A stretch of 64,000 nt of DNA, taken from positions 186,001 through 250,000 of the forward strand of contig JANQQU010000012.1 of assembly GCA_028284905.1 (NCBI GenBank), written 5' to 3'. The stretch is from Calditrichia bacterium (lineage in GTDB: Bacteria > Calditrichota > Calditrichia > RBG-13-44-9 > J075). The position numbers and the translations under genes are program-made. Positions 18,595-27,696 of the stretch are shown piece by piece; position 1 is the stretch's first letter, and each line of letters starts with the position of its first letter. A model generated the notes under the pieces. The model was not told where the DNA came from. It saw only the letters and a program-made list of their open reading frames with translations, and made no database searches.

Positions 18595-18837
18595 TTGATA
18601 AAATACATGGTTATCGAATATTTTAAACCGGGGAAGAAAGCCGCGGTGTACGAGCGATTTCATCGAGAAGGGCGATTTTTACCGAAGGGTTTACACTACA
18701 TCAATAGCTGGATAGAATTGGACGGCAATCGTTGTTTTCAATTGATGGAAACGGATAATGCCGCGCTCTTCGAAGAGTGGATTGCTCATTGGGCGGATTT
18801 AGTCGACTTCGAAGTTGTGCCGTTGGAAAAAAGGTGA
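18595..18837 (+). CDS. DUF3303-type small protein
   Basis: 80 residues. The pattern YMVIEYFKPG, AVYERFHREGR, LPKGLHYINSW, CFQLMETD and WADLVDFEVVPL matches the DUF3303 family (alpha/beta-barrel-like small proteins with no known function). The chosen start is TTG at 18595: GAGGG sits 5 nt upstream, whereas the first ATG at 18607 would have a spacing of 17 nt. It is monocistronic on the plus strand, divergent from the hybrid sensor gene and convergent with the 555-residue membrane-protein gene. Confidence 0.75.
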   Translation: MIKYMVIEYFKPGKKAAVYERFHREGRFLPKGLHYINSWIELDGNRCFQLMETDNAALFEEWIAHWADLVDFEVVPLEKR

Positions 18838-18997
18838 GTTCGTTGATCGTTGATCGTTGGCCGTTCTAATTGACCATCCGGAAAAACTCGTTGGCGCAAC
18901 ATCCTTGGACCGAAGAAGTTTGAATCCAATGCCTGATCCTATTGCGGCATTCGGGATTGTATCGGACTAACGAGCAACGAACAACGATCAACGATTA
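18838..18997. repeat. Heptamer-built inverted repeat in a convergent spacer
   Basis: CGTTGATCGTTG at 18841-18852 is mirrored perfectly by CAACGATCAACG at 18982-18993, 129 nt away. Both arms are made of drifting 7-bp units (CGTTGAT on the left; ACGAxxA on the right). The right arm overlaps the stop codon of the 555-residue protein gene (18988-18990). It may serve as a transcript end or a mobile palindromic element. Confidence 0.6.
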
Positions 18998-20655
18998 ACG
19001 GATAAAAACGTCTTATCCTCCCCAAGCAGAAGTCGAAGCAGCCCCTGCACCGATGCATCAAAATTAGGTTCAGAAGAGATTAAGCGAACCGTTGCATCCA
19101 CTACCTGCCGGTTTGGAGAATTTGAGGGCGTCTGTGCCCAAAGCTGCTGAAAGGTTTGATTGAGAAAGTGGCGATCCGTTGTTTTATCCACAAGAAATAC
19201 AATTTGCGATAGGGGAACGAGGTGTAATAATTGTTCGATCTCATATATGCAGCCGCGTTTCCGTGGAGAAAATCCCCGTAGGTCCATCAAAACGGCATCG
19301 CTCTCTGCGGCCAGTTTACGCATGGTCATCCGCCAGGTGTCGTTGTAGCAAAAAAATTCGTTAACCCGGTAAAGGCCATCAGGGTCTGAGCGGCGATCCA
19401 GTGTTGCCAGTCGATGCTGCAAATCTGCCTCATCCTTAACGAACTGCCGGGATAATCTTCCGCTGATATAATCCAAAAATTCATGAGGCTCAATTGCGGT
19501 TGTTACCAGATCCGGCCCGGAAATCATATTAATATTCCCAATTCGCCGCCACCATTTCGAGAAGATATCAAAAAACTGTGCGCTGCGGTTGCCAAGTGCA
19601 AATACTCGTAATAGAAGCAATTGTTTACCATCATCTTTAATGGCACGGGATCGTAAATACTTAAATCCGGTATTGGCGATTATTTTGTAAGCGGCAAAAG
19701 CGACCGGCCCGCTAAAGATCCAGTACCAGCCTTCAAATGTAAAATTAATGGGTTGCACAACTGCGAATAACAGCCAAATCGCATCGATGCTAATCGCCTG
19801 ATCACTGAACTGTTTGAGATGATATTTTTTCCCAAGGACACTCAATAAGCGATATCCGAAAAAGCTAAAAATCAGAAAACCGCTAAATAAAATCAGGAAG
19901 AAAATGACATATGCATTTAAACCAACCGGTGCTGCCAGTTGAACGATCAACTCTAGCAGGGAACTATTACTGGCAACAACTTCCACGGCGATAAATGAAC
20001 CAATAATTGCCACTATCAAAAAAGCGAGTACCAGAGGACCAACCGCACGAACTTTCCGCCTGAGGAATGCCAAGAGCAGAAGCGTGCCGGGACCATTCAC
20101 ATAGAACCAAAGGAAAAGCAATTGAAAAATGGTTGTTTGGCCGGGGTTTCGGAACAATGCGAAAATTGCAGCCAGCATAAAAACAAGCGCATACCCCCCG
20201 AAGAGGATCTTTAGTTGCGGTTTTGAAAAACCGGTCGACAGCCAAAGTGTGAGTATTACCGGCCAAATATAACAGGCGAGCAAAAAGAAAAAACGCCCCT
20301 GTGAATATCCGGCGATTAATTGCCAAACGATGGTTAATAAAATCGCATAAACCGACCCGGCAAAGAGATATACCAGCGCTGCGGAGCGATTCGCCTGCTT
20401 TGTTCTTTTATAAATCGTGCTATTATTAGCGTTCAGTGTTGATGGTGATAATTCCATCACGATTAGGGGATCAGTGGGGCGGCTTGAATCTATAAGTTGC
20501 TTTTTAGGCCGGGCGGAACTCTGGCCGATATTTTTTCGCATGCCTTTACGAACTGCCAGGCTGTAACGTTTTAATATCCAGCGGGAAACAATTGCTGTTG
20601 CAATTGCAGCAAATATAATGATAAGCGGCAAAACGCCGGTTAATGTAACGGACAT
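18988..20655 (-). CDS. Multi-pass membrane protein with C-terminal Rossmann-like domain (Y)
   Basis: 555 residues, ATG with AAAGGAATG upstream. Residues ~5-27 and ~90-340 contain about eight hydrophobic segments (e.g. ALVYLFAGSVYAILLTIVW, LVLAFLIVAIIGSFIAVEVV). Residues ~345-545 form a soluble part with conserved blocks: LLLLRVFALGNRSAQFFD, NINMISGPDLVTTAIEPHEFL, YRVNEFFCYNDTWRMTMRKL, AVLMDLRGFSPRKRGCIYEIEQLL, VFLVDKTTDRHFL. The strand-helix pattern suggests a Rossmann-like or TIR-like fold, but I cannot assign it. It is paralogous along its whole length to residues 1-~560 of the next protein upstream. It is the last of three minus-strand genes, 46 nt after the fusion gene. Function unknown. 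Confidence 0.85.
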   Translation of the reverse strand: MSVTLTGVLPLIIIFAAIATAIVSRWILKRYSLAVRKGMRKNIGQSSARPKKQLIDSSRPTDPLIVMELSPSTLNANNSTIYKRTKQANRSAALVYLFAGSVYAILLTIVWQLIAGYSQGRFFFLLACYIWPVILTLWLSTGFSKPQLKILFGGYALVFMLAAIFALFRNPGQTTIFQLLFLWFYVNGPGTLLLLAFLRRKVRAVGPLVLAFLIVAIIGSFIAVEVVASNSSLLELIVQLAAPVGLNAYVIFFLILFSGFLIFSFFGYRLLSVLGKKYHLKQFSDQAISIDAIWLLFAVVQPINFTFEGWYWIFSGPVAFAAYKIIANTGFKYLRSRAIKDDGKQLLLLRVFALGNRSAQFFDIFSKWWRRIGNINMISGPDLVTTAIEPHEFLDYISGRLSRQFVKDEADLQHRLATLDRRSDPDGLYRVNEFFCYNDTWRMTMRKLAAESDAVLMDLRGFSPRKRGCIYEIEQLLHLVPLSQIVFLVDKTTDRHFLNQTFQQLWAQTPSNSPNRQVVDATVRLISSEPNFDASVQGLLRLLLGEDKTFLSVNR

Positions 20656-20701
20656 TTCATTCCTTTCTGGTTATCAGCTAAGGATATTGGCGACGATAGT
20701 G

Positions 20702-22978
20702 TCAATCAACCAGTATGTCAGCATATAATACTATTTGCGCTTCCAGTTGCGGGGCAAATAGTTGCATCGCTTGTTCTATTACAATGGCCATGGCAGGATC
20801 CTGCCGGGACATTTGACGGTAGAATGGCAACATCTGGCGCACTTGTTGGCGCATTGCCGTACCAGTGCTATTGAATGGCTGCCAATCCCCGCTTTGCGCA
20901 GCTGGGAGTACTTCCGCCAGCCAACGTATTTCCTGACCCAGGAGGTAAACATCCGGGAGGCCATTTTCCATATTTCGGGCAATATTGTAGATCTTTTTTT
21001 GATCTATATCGATTTTCTCTGCTCGTGCCCTGATATTAGAATAGTTTATGCCTGGCAGGGCATTTACACCCTGCCTGATAAGAGCGCTTCCAAGTGCATT
21101 GGCACAGCGAATAGCATCGCCATCAACAGAAAAAGCTGAACCATGCTCCTGAAGCAGCTTTTCCAGTTCACGGTTGGGGTTCATCGGGTTTGAGAGTAAA
21201 TAAGCCCGACCCAATAAGCGGGCCGCTTGTATGGTGAAAATTTTAGTCCTCTCTTCTGAACGATAAAAAACTTGTGAGGATTGACTATCGGAATATGCCG
21301 GCACAAGAAGAAGCTGCAATAATGCCTGAACAGAGACATCAACTCGCGATTGGATAGAAATAAAACGTATTGTCGGCTGTTTCGAATGTTTGTTCGGTGA
21401 GTTCGGTGACATATTTGCCCAAAGCCGCTGAAAAGTTTCGTAGATAAAACTGTGCCGGAATGTTTCATCAGTGATAAAAACCAGCTTGCGCAGTGGAACC
21501 AGATTCAGCAATTGTTCAATTTCATAAATACAGCCGCGCCGAAGCGGAGAAAATCCTCGTAAATCCATTAAAATATCATCACTCTCGGCGGCCAGTTTGC
21601 GCATAGTCATTCGCCAGGTATTATTGTGGCAAAAAAACTCGTTTACCCGGTAAAGCCCATCAGGGTCGGGCTGCCGGTCGAGCGCCGACATACGAAGGTT
21701 CAGGTCATTTTCGTCTTTCACAAATTGCCGGGAAAGTTTACCACTGATGAAGTCGAGAAATTCATGGGGCTCAATAGCGGTGGTTACCAGATCCGGCCCG
21801 GAAATCATGTTTATATTGCCGATATGGCGCCACCATTTTGAAAATTGATCAAAGAAGCGGGCACTGCGTGAATTCTGTGCAAATACCCGTAATAATAGAA
21901 GTTGCCGGCTTTCACCTTTCGTTGCTAGCAAATGTTTAAATCCGATATATACAACAAGCTTATATGCTGCAAAAGCAATCAAGCCTGCAAACACCCAATA
22001 CCATCCGGCAATAACCAGGTTAACCGAGTGAATCATTGAAAATAGTAGCCAGATAGCGTCAACTGTAACCCCTCGATCGCTAAATTGTTTCTGACGATAC
22101 TTTTCACCAATAATATTCAACAAGCGATAGCCGAAAAAACCGAAGATCAGGAAACTGCTGATTAGAATAAAGATAAAAATTAAATTCTCTTCCAATCCTA
22201 TAGCTGCGGCAGAAGGAACTTTAATTGTTAATAGATCGGTATTCTCCCCAATAACTTTTAATGATGTAAAGGTCCCTAAAATTGCAACAAACATGAATGT
22301 GAGTACCAATGGACCGACAGCCCGGATCTTCCGGCGCAGAAAAGCCAATATTAGCAGCGTAAATATGCCATTACCAAAAAAAAGTGCTATAAAAATTAAC
22401 CAAAAATAATCGCCCTTCCTGGTAGGATCTTGGGACAATGAAAGAAAACTGTCATTTCCGCTTTGTTGTGTAAAAATATATATCATTGTCAATATTAAGA
22501 GAACAGCATAACTACCAAACAGCAGCTTACCTCTGGCGTTAAAGTAAGCAGTTGCTAACCAAAGTGTTAAGACAGCTGGCCAAATAAGGTATGCAAGCAT
22601 AAAGAAAAACCGCCCCGGAGAATACCCTGTTGCAACCTGCCATACCAGGTTTAATATTAGAACGTAGACCAATCCACCGAGAAAATATATCAACCCTGTT
22701 GAACGATCGGATTTGCGTATTAAATTATAAACCTCGTTTTCTTCTGTTCCGGAAGCGATAGAAGAGAACATTTTTAAAGTTAATGGCGATTCGGGATCGT
22801 GGGTTGATTTATCAGGGAGGACGGGAGCCGTTGGTATTGTGGCTCCCTCAATATTGTGACGCATTTTTTTGCGAACAGTCCGCCTGTACCATTTTAACAA
22901 CCAACCGGATACAATTGCAGTTGATATTGCACTCAAGAAGATTGTTAATAATAACACGTCGGTTGCAGGCATGGTCAT
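20702..22978 (-). CDS. Membrane protein Y fused to the lipoprotein-type domain X
   Basis: 758 residues; ATG at 22978 with AAAAGG 6 nt upstream. Residues ~1-560 repeat the whole plan of the 555-residue neighbour: about eight membrane segments, then MISGPDLVTTAIEPHEFLDFISG, YRVNEFFCHNNTWRMTMRKL and ILMDLRGFSPLRRGCIYEIEQLL. Residues ~582-758 are an extra domain homologous to the mature part of the 218-residue lipoprotein encoded just upstream (AARLLGRAYLLSNPMNPNRELEKLL, AIRCANALGSALIRQGVNAL, VYLLGQEI, WQPFN, LPFYRQMS). It is therefore a Y-X fusion. No recognised family name. It is second in the three-gene cassette, 29 nt after the lipoprotein gene. The two versions of X appear to be placed on opposite sides of a membrane. 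Confidence 0.85.
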   Translation of the reverse strand: MTMPATDVLLLTIFLSAISTAIVSGWLLKWYRRTVRKKMRHNIEGATIPTAPVLPDKSTHDPESPLTLKMFSSIASGTEENEVYNLIRKSDRSTGLIYFLGGLVYVLILNLVWQVATGYSPGRFFFMLAYLIWPAVLTLWLATAYFNARGKLLFGSYAVLLILTMIYIFTQQSGNDSFLSLSQDPTRKGDYFWLIFIALFFGNGIFTLLILAFLRRKIRAVGPLVLTFMFVAILGTFTSLKVIGENTDLLTIKVPSAAAIGLEENLIFIFILISSFLIFGFFGYRLLNIIGEKYRQKQFSDRGVTVDAIWLLFSMIHSVNLVIAGWYWVFAGLIAFAAYKLVVYIGFKHLLATKGESRQLLLLRVFAQNSRSARFFDQFSKWWRHIGNINMISGPDLVTTAIEPHEFLDFISGKLSRQFVKDENDLNLRMSALDRQPDPDGLYRVNEFFCHNNTWRMTMRKLAAESDDILMDLRGFSPLRRGCIYEIEQLLNLVPLRKLVFITDETFRHSFIYETFQRLWANMSPNSPNKHSKQPTIRFISIQSRVDVSVQALLQLLLVPAYSDSQSSQVFYRSEERTKIFTIQAARLLGRAYLLSNPMNPNRELEKLLQEHGSAFSVDGDAIRCANALGSALIRQGVNALPGINYSNIRARAEKIDIDQKKIYNIARNMENGLPDVYLLGQEIRWLAEVLPAAQSGDWQPFNSTGTAMRQQVRQMLPFYRQMSRQDPAMAIVIEQAMQLFAPQLEAQIVLYADILVD

Positions 22979-23007
22979 GCGTTACCTTTTCTTTGATTTC
23001 GACTTTT

Positions 23008-23664
23008 TTACTTCACAAGCATGTTTGCATAAACCACTACTTGTTCCTCGATTAAGGGGCCAAACTGTTCCATTGTTTGTTCGAAAATTGCGGATATTGT
23101 GGGATCCATTTGGCTCATTTGGCGATAGAATGGCAGATATTGCCTCGCTTGTTGGCGTTGCATGGTTCCGGTTGTATTAAATGGCTGCCAGTTGCCTTGT
23201 TCTGCGGCTGGTAATACCTTGGAGAGCCAAATCAATTCTTCACCCATGATATAAACATCTACGGCACCGCTGGTCATGCTATTCGCTATCTGCCGGGCTT
23301 GATCGCCATTCGCACCCATTTGTAATGCACCGCCATAAGCATCATTGTAGCTCATTTCAGAAAAAGCATTTACCCCTTGCCGCATCATAGCTGTCCCCAG
23401 GGCTTTCGCACAGCGAATGGCGCTACCATTTTCCTTGAAAGCAGACCGGTTCTGCTGGAGAAAATCTGCCAGCTCCCGAGGGTCATTCATCGGATTTGCC
23501 AATCTGAAGGCCCGGCCAAGCAGGCGAGCGCTTTCCGGGGAGCAGGTTTGAACCTTTTTTGAAGCACTGAAATAGTTTTGCGAAGCACTGTTATTATCTC
23601 CCCCGCAGCTTGTAAAAAACAATATTAGAAGCAAGCATATGAATTGAGTAAATTTTGAAGCCAT
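23008..23664 (-). CDS. Lipoprotein with domain X
   Basis: 218 residues; ATG with GGAGGG about 8 nt upstream. Residues 1-20 are a lipoprotein signal (LLLILFFTSC, lipid-modified Cys20 expected, then GGDNN). The mature part from ~43 onward (SARLLGRAFRLANPMNDPRELADFLQ, AIRCAKALGTAMMRQGVNAF, DVYIMGEELIWLSKVLPAAEQ, NWQPFN, YLPFYRQMS) is helical and homologous to the C-terminal domain of the next gene's product. It is the first gene of the cassette; 29 nt separate it from the fusion gene. The family is not recognised. It is predicted to be anchored at the outer or inner membrane facing the periplasm. Confidence 0.82.
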   Translation of the reverse strand: MASKFTQFICLLLILFFTSCGGDNNSASQNYFSASKKVQTCSPESARLLGRAFRLANPMNDPRELADFLQQNRSAFKENGSAIRCAKALGTAMMRQGVNAFSEMSYNDAYGGALQMGANGDQARQIANSMTSGAVDVYIMGEELIWLSKVLPAAEQGNWQPFNTTGTMQRQQARQYLPFYRQMSQMDPTISAIFEQTMEQFGPLIEEQVVVYANMLVK

Positions 23665-23800
23665 TGCTAAATCCCTCCAAACTTTTAATTAATTGTAATG
23701 ATTTTTGAGTAATTCTTGAACTGCTTAAAGGAAAAGAGGGAAAAAATAGATGTGTTTTCTCAGAATAGAAAAATCAGGCTGGTGGTATTTCAAAAGGGGA

Positions 23801-23853
23801 TATATAAAAAAGGCCCTCAACTGCCAGTATAGAGTTACTGATAATTGAGGGCC
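23801..23853 (-). terminator. Intrinsic terminator of the lamin-tail/bactofilin-like gene
   Basis: GGCCCTCAA (23812-23820) pairs with TTGAGGGCC (23845-23853), with an inner CAGTA/TACTG stem. On the minus strand the stem is followed by TTTTTTTATA. It lies 20 nt after the stop codon. Confidence 0.85.
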
Positions 23854-23872
23854 AGGTGGGGTAATTTAAATA

Positions 23873-26800
23873 TTACTTCATCATGATCATTTTTCGGGAC
23901 TGTTGGAAGTCACCAGCAGATATATGGTAAATATAGATACCACTGGCAACACGATTCCGACGGTCATCCAGGCCATCCCAGGAGAAGGTATGGCGGCCGG
24001 CATCGTAACTGTCGTTGATCAGTATGCGAATCAATTGTCCCTGCACATTATAGATTTTCAGGGAAACGAATCGATGTTCCGCAACAGTAAATGCGATAGT
24101 TGTGCTGGGATTAAAAGGATTCGGATAATTCTGTTCCAGCTCAAATCTATCTATCGTAACAGCTGCTACTTCATCATCACCTTTTACGATTGTCTTGTTG
24201 AAAGACATTTCTGATAAATGGCCAACGATGGTTGCACCCGTCGCGAAACGAATGTTCTTCGCACTAAGTGCACCGCGGAAATTAGTATAGCTGTTTGCCT
24301 TGAAATCTGCATTCGGTGCATTGATGGTGCCGAGAATCGTTGCTTCCCGCTTGGATTCTATCGTTTTGCTCTGTTCACAATTGAAGATCAATTGATCACT
24401 GAAGCCGCCGGCCATACTGATAACCATCCGCTGACCGAATTCGAGATCATCAACGATGTTGATAATAACCTTTCCGGCGGTTGCATCGACGATTAAGCGT
24501 GTATCGGTTCCGAACTCCAGCTCTTCCAGGAAGTATTCGCCGGTGCTGAGACGAAGCGTTCCGCTTCTTTCGACTTCAACATCCTTATAAGAACCGGGCG
24601 CCAGGGTTTCATCTTCCCGTTTCTCTACAGTAAAGTCATCGGTGCCGGCAGTAAAAGGACCAACGGCCGGAATATCTTCCGCATCAACCACACCATTTGC
24701 AGTAGCGACGCCGTTAATAGTGCCATTGTTGTCTAATTCGCCACCAGCCGTAACATCACCTTCGATGGTGTTTTTGCTGCGAATCTCAATTTCGTCTACG
24801 GCTGTTAATGTGCCGTAAAGAACACTCGGTGCACCACGATATACCTTGATATCGTCATTCGCGTGCATATTGCCATCGGTGCTATTCACTGCACTTACCA
24901 TAATGTCACCTAAAGCCAGCAAGACAAATCCATGCGGCAGTTCCACCGGCGGACGGTTGACCGCACCCGGTGTTGGCGGAATTTGGGTATAAGTAGACGT
25001 GTTTAAAGCGCCACCGGAACCATTTGGTAATCTCTGGTTGGAATGGCCGTCTTTATCACCATTGCCGCCTTCGTTGATCTGGTCCTGACCCGGGGTGAGT
25101 GCATTTAGTAATTCCTCATCATCGATGTCATTTGTATCATACACTAATGCATCAATAAGGAAATTGGATGCTACCGGCGTGCCATTGGGAAAATCGCTGT
25201 CATCGGCAAAATAAAGTGCAACTGCGTCCGGTCCATTCTGCAAGGTGTTGTCGCTAAAAACAAGATTTACGTTAGGAACATTGCTGTTTCCGATAACGAA
25301 GAATCCATCGGCGTTGGTCATCTTACCATCGAGGTCAAATGCTGCATAGGAAGCATCAGAACTACCGCCATTGTAAAGAACGAGGACTAAGCCACTCAGA
25401 TCTGTACTACCAACACCACCATCATATAATTCGACAAATTCCATATCATCGAGGCTCGCATCATCAGCATCCACTTCGTTAATTACGACATTCGGTGCAT
25501 CGAAACAAGCTTCCGGTGCGGTGAACATTGCCGGAATGTTAAAATTGCAATTGTCTTCGGAGAAAGCGATGTTGATGTCTACTTCATTACCATTCGCTGG
25601 TAAATCGGTTAATGTAACAGTTTGCGGATTACCAGTGATGGTAAATGCCTGGTCGTTGACGATTAGATCGCCACTCGTCGGGCCATTTTCCCAGGTAACA
25701 GTAACATCCTGGGTATAAGTGTTATCGTCGGGATTACAGGGAGATTGATCGCCAACGGTAACGTCGGTAATAGTACAAGTAACCGGTGGATGGCAAATTT
25801 CCAGGCTGTTGAAGAATACATCACTGGGGGAGTCAGTACCGGCGTTATTATTAAACAACTGAATAGCAGTTGGGGTTGAACCATTCGACGGCATTAATAA
25901 GTCGCCGCTGATATTAGTTGTGGTTCCTGTCGCTTTGTCGGTAATAGACAAATAATAACTTGTCGAAGAAAGCAGGGTTACGCGAATATCCAATCCCTGG
26001 TCTGTAAAACTTGGTCCGGCGCTTATAAATACCAAGCCGGAAGCATCAATTACACTATAGAAATCGAAGCCACCTAAGAAAGAAAAGAAAAGAACCGTTT
26101 GACCATCTGCATTTCGCAGATTAAATCCAACTGAACCGCTTGATTGTACGTTACCATTATCCATAGATATAGCCAGGGAAGAAAATGTGCGCATGGCCGC
26201 GGTAAAGCTGCGAGTTGCTGTTGCAGAAAATCCGTTATTCGCATATAATCCCCAGGCGCGATCGCCAGTTGTGTTTATATCGCCATCATTATTGGGATCG
26301 GTGCCGGAACCATTCAGGGTAGAGTTGCCAATAAATAAGCCGGAATTGGCATCATTACCACCGACCAATGTCCAGGGACCAAAGCCACTGCCATCGGTAT
26401 CTCCGGTCTGCCAGCCATCGTCATAATCGGTGCCGGTGCTGGCATCGCTGTTGTTGCAGTTAAGTCCAAAGATGATGTCAAAAGTTTGCCCGGGATTAAT
26501 CGAACCAAATGATGCAGCGGCCGGGGAATTCCAGGTGAAATCTTCATAACATTTTCCAGTGCTGCCAAGCTGTAAAGATTGACCGACCGGTGTATCACCA
26601 GGTTCGGAAACCCCGATGTCGGTACTGGTCATCCCGTTGGCTGCGCCATTCGTAGCAGCGAAAGAACCTTCGTAGCTGAGGAATTGGACAACATTACCGT
26701 CATCATCAATTAAGGCCAGTCCATCCGGTGAACCGTTTTGAATACCGGCACGATCGAATGACAATGCACCAAAGCCATCACCTTCGTCATCAATAATGCC

Positions 26801-27052
26801 TGATAAGCTGGTGCTGGGGGAATATGTCTGGCCGTTCGCTCCGTTATAATAAACTACCGACCATCCGGTGAGATCGGTCCCGGCCGGACCGGCAATTTCA
26901 ACACCTTCACCAGTATCTGCGCCGTCGTTGTCATAGTGAATCTCGTTAATAAAAACCGCAGTTTCATTGGCAAAGGCCTGGCTGCAGAAAAAACTTATCA
27001 TAAATGCTAATAGATAGTATAACACTCTTGGATTGTGTTTTAATGTTGTCAT
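23873..27052 (-). CDS. Secreted lamin-tail-like / polymer-forming-like protein with sorting tail
   Basis: 1059 residues from the ATG at 27052, chosen because AGAGGAG stands 6 nt upstream; an ATG 48 nt earlier lacks such a site and would put 16 polar residues before the signal peptide (LLAFMISFFCSQAFA). Residues ~30-200 and ~520-700 look like lamin-tail domains (VFINEIHYDNDGADTGEGVEI; VVINEVDADDASLDDMEFVELYD). The segment between includes a LamG-like or beta-sandwich stretch. Residues ~710-960 are strand-rich, with bactofilin or choice-of-anchor-like pattern (IKVYRGAPSVLYG, IEGDVTAGGELDNNGTING, GTINAPNADFKA). The last ~95 residues are the type IX sorting tail (NYPNPFNPSTTIAF ... RKMIMMK). Single gene with its own terminator; surface or extracellular, precise role unknown. 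Confidence 0.82.
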   Translation of the reverse strand: MTTLKHNPRVLYYLLAFMISFFCSQAFANETAVFINEIHYDNDGADTGEGVEIAGPAGTDLTGWSVVYYNGANGQTYSPSTSLSGIIDDEGDGFGALSFDRAGIQNGSPDGLALIDDDGNVVQFLSYEGSFAATNGAANGMTSTDIGVSEPGDTPVGQSLQLGSTGKCYEDFTWNSPAAASFGSINPGQTFDIIFGLNCNNSDASTGTDYDDGWQTGDTDGSGFGPWTLVGGNDANSGLFIGNSTLNGSGTDPNNDGDINTTGDRAWGLYANNGFSATATRSFTAAMRTFSSLAISMDNGNVQSSGSVGFNLRNADGQTVLFFSFLGGFDFYSVIDASGLVFISAGPSFTDQGLDIRVTLLSSTSYYLSITDKATGTTTNISGDLLMPSNGSTPTAIQLFNNNAGTDSPSDVFFNSLEICHPPVTCTITDVTVGDQSPCNPDDNTYTQDVTVTWENGPTSGDLIVNDQAFTITGNPQTVTLTDLPANGNEVDINIAFSEDNCNFNIPAMFTAPEACFDAPNVVINEVDADDASLDDMEFVELYDGGVGSTDLSGLVLVLYNGGSSDASYAAFDLDGKMTNADGFFVIGNSNVPNVNLVFSDNTLQNGPDAVALYFADDSDFPNGTPVASNFLIDALVYDTNDIDDEELLNALTPGQDQINEGGNGDKDGHSNQRLPNGSGGALNTSTYTQIPPTPGAVNRPPVELPHGFVLLALGDIMVSAVNSTDGNMHANDDIKVYRGAPSVLYGTLTAVDEIEIRSKNTIEGDVTAGGELDNNGTINGVATANGVVDAEDIPAVGPFTAGTDDFTVEKREDETLAPGSYKDVEVERSGTLRLSTGEYFLEELEFGTDTRLIVDATAGKVIINIVDDLEFGQRMVISMAGGFSDQLIFNCEQSKTIESKREATILGTINAPNADFKANSYTNFRGALSAKNIRFATGATIVGHLSEMSFNKTIVKGDDEVAAVTIDRFELEQNYPNPFNPSTTIAFTVAEHRFVSLKIYNVQGQLIRILINDSYDAGRHTFSWDGLDDRRNRVASGIYIYHISAGDFQQSRKMIMMK

Positions 27053-27696
27053 AAGCACTCCTCTTGACTTGGAAGATGTTGGTGTATTCTGTGATTTCAT
27101 ATATGTCTCAAACCATTTAACCGGACTGCCTGCATTGTCAGGCTCCGGTAATTAGTATTTTATTTGAAAGGCAGGGAATTAGACATCATTCTTCAAAAAA
27201 TTAATGAAGAATGAAGCAAAAAACGGTTTTTACCGTAATCTCTGCCCTTGACGTTTAACCAGTATTTTTATATAAGGCAATAGGCTGCCGGCTTATATAA
27301 AAATTACATAAGTAGAAATAAATGATTGCGTAATAGAACAAAAGACGGGGAGAAAATCCTGTCCGGACTCTCCGAATTTCCATAGGAGGTTCAATTAGTC
27401 AAATCTGTTACAGACAAGTATAATTCAGTCGATAACGATTTTACTCAACAAATCGTGTGATAATTATCACAAATTTAGTGTGAGGATTCTATTTTTGAGG
27501 TTTGGCAACTATCAGGAGATAGGATTCGCTTTAGTGCTGCCGCAAACCCAAAGAACAAGATTCAATATCATTTTACGATAATAAAGCGATGTAAATGTGC
27601 GATTGCGCATAAATTGATCGAAATTTTTTAGAATAAATAATTGATTGTATTTGAATTGTAGAATAATTTGAACGAGTAGAATAGCGACAGGAGTGA
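27053..27696. other. Divergent intergenic region, 644 nt
   Basis: There is no gene I can support. It separates the lamin-tail gene (minus) from the small 27.7-kb gene (plus) and carries a promoter-like palindrome at 27248-27303. An AGGAGG-like stretch at ~27384 is followed by stop codons only. The remainder is AT-rich. Confidence 0.6.
27248..27303 (+). promoter_or_regulatory. Sigma-70-like promoter overlapped by a 12-bp inverted repeat
   Basis: TTGACG (27248-27253), 17 nt, TATAAG (27271-27276) fits a sigma-70 promoter on the plus strand. Its -10 lies within the left arm of a perfect inverted repeat, TTTTTATATAAG (27265-27276) and CTTATATAAAAA (27292-27303). The stem could be an operator or a transcript hairpin. 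The nearest plus-strand gene starts about 400 nt downstream. Confidence 0.45.

Noticed and set aside
27053-27100. Upstream ATG (27100) as start of the lamin-tail gene
   Set aside because: The ATG at 27052 has an AGAGGAG site at ideal spacing and leaves a standard signal peptide; the longer form adds 16 polar residues.
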